Source: Chloroflexota bacterium
Lineage (GTDB): Bacteria > Chloroflexota > Dehalococcoidia > Tepidiformales > Tepidiformaceae
Length of the DNA stretch: 64,000 nucleotides
NCBI GenBank assembly: GCA_016234445.1
Contig: JACRBT010000002.1
Location: 426,423-490,422 of the forward strand
Direction: 5' to 3'
In this document: in pieces, positions 63,593-64,000 of the stretch
Position numbering within the stretch: the stretch's first letter is position 1
How the letters are laid out: every line of letters starts with the position of its first letter
Translations under genes and position numbers: made by a program
Notes under the pieces: model-generated
Databases searched by the model: none
Told to the model about the DNA's origin: nothing
The model's input: only the letters and a program-made list of their open reading frames with translations

Positions 63593-64000
63593 TGCCTCAA
63601 AAGTAGCGGTTACCGGAGTTTGCAGGGTTGCCTCATAAGACGGTTACCCAACATCTGCGGCGAGACTGGCATCTTCGCGGTCCAGGCGCCAGAGCTTCCG
63701 TTCCAGTTGGTCGATCCTTCGCTGGAGCTCGGCTGGATTGAGCGATGCCTTCAGTCCCTGAAGCCCGGCACGTTCCTCTGGGCTCAGCACACCCGATTCC
63801 AGGAGCCGGTGGTAGGCGGTTCGTGGCACGTCGTAGTGCTTCAGGACGCGGGCGCCGGTGCGGTCCTTTGCCACGAGCTTGCGCACGGGCCGAAAGAAGT
63901 TGAGTTGGGCGCAGACCAACGGGTACAGCCGGCCCAGGATGGCGTGGGCTTCTCGGCTGGCGTAACGGTCGTAGCCCACCTGCCTCCGCACCGTCAGCCA
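63593..64000 (-). mobile_element. One end of an IS481-type insertion sequence (truncated by window edge)
   Basis: The transposase 3' end is followed by two imperfect direct repeats, TGCCTCAAAAGTAGCGGTTACC (63593-63614, written in halves: TGCCTCAAAAG, TAGCGGTTACC) and TGCCTCATAAGACGGTTACC (63629-63648), typical of transposase-binding sites at the element terminus. The outer boundary is probably near 63590; target duplication cannot be checked. Confidence 0.65.
63644..64000 (-). CDS. IS481-type transposase, C-terminal part
   Basis: The open frame runs off the window at the 5' side, so only about 118 C-terminal residues are seen. LYPLVCAQLNFFRPVRKLVA, ARVLKHYDVPRTAYHRLLES and SLNPAELQRRIDQLERKLW are the usual C-terminal blocks of integrase-type (DDE) transposases of this family. 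The catalytic DDE residues lie outside the window. The stop codon falls inside the inner terminal repeat. Confidence 0.75.
   Translation of the reverse strand, partial: WLTVRRQVGYDRYASREAHAILGRLYPLVCAQLNFFRPVRKLVAKDRTGARVLKHYDVPRTAYHRLLESGVLSPEERAGLQGLKASLNPAELQRRIDQLERKLWRLDREDASLAADVG

Overview
This window is very GC-rich, densely packed bacterial DNA with G/C-dominated third codon positions, many GTG/TTG starts and many 1-4 bp stop/start overlaps. A B12-dependent ribonucleotide reductase, an NrtR-type regulator, DUF2079 and YggT proteins, infC-rpmI-rplT, a ferredoxin:thioredoxin reductase catalytic subunit and many promoters whose -10 box lies 6-8 nt before the start codon (leaderless mRNAs) suggest an aerobic Chloroflexota lineage (Dehalococcoidia/Tepidiformia-like). 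That assignment is inferred from gene content, not from a marker search.

Layout. 0-5 kb: NrtR-like regulator, molybdate importer modABC, a heme-monooxygenase-like protein with a methyltransferase, and an anchored extracytoplasmic protein. 5-14 kb: two very large FtsX-type permeases transcribed divergently, with two LolD/MacB-type ATPases. 14-17 kb: a hydrolase, an ACAD10-like phosphotransferase and a thiolase. 17-20.7 kb: infC-rpmI-rplT, galU and an uncharacterised protein translationally linked to galU. 20.7-25.8 kb: a DUF389 protein, a cation/proton antiporter with RCK domains and, just downstream, a c-di-AMP (ydaO) riboswitch leading a small operon made of a 42-residue peptide, a 62-residue zinc-ribbon protein and a GyrI-like/cytidylate-kinase-like fusion. 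25.9-30.3 kb: thioredoxin-like protein, arylamine N-acetyltransferase, DUF2079 protein, zinc alcohol dehydrogenase.

30.3-35.5 kb is the nucleotide-reduction and defence segment. nrdR has two NrdR boxes in its promoter spaced 31 bp apart. The class II reductase nrdJ has a perfect LexA/DinR-type box abutting its -10 element, and 3 nt after nrdJ lies a TIR-domain gene of different codon flavour, followed by a terminator. A TIR effector is thus placed in an apparently DNA-damage-inducible operon. 35.5-40.6 kb: small membrane protein, yggS, proC, two yggT genes, an ABC exporter pair and a lipid kinase. 40.6-46.1 kb: a possible extracytoplasmic redox cluster with an acidic His/Asp/Glu-rich protein, a two-component system whose sensor loop also carries an Asp run, ApbE flavin transferase, two Pro-rich secreted proteins and a ferric-reductase-like di-heme membrane protein, closed by a 15-bp terminator.

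46-54 kb: split YeeE/YedE transporter, ECF sigma factor with anti-sigma, HtrA protease, a BtuF-like protein, nagB/nagA, an LLM flavin oxidoreductase and tRNA-Val(CAC). 54-64 kb: CAP-domain protein divergent from an atypical OmpR-type regulator, two DinB-fold proteins, GNAT enzyme, ferredoxin:thioredoxin reductase, thioesterase, fumC, a hydrolase, Maf, an RlmD-type methyltransferase, and one end of an IS481-type insertion sequence cut by the window edge. No rRNA and no CRISPR array were seen.
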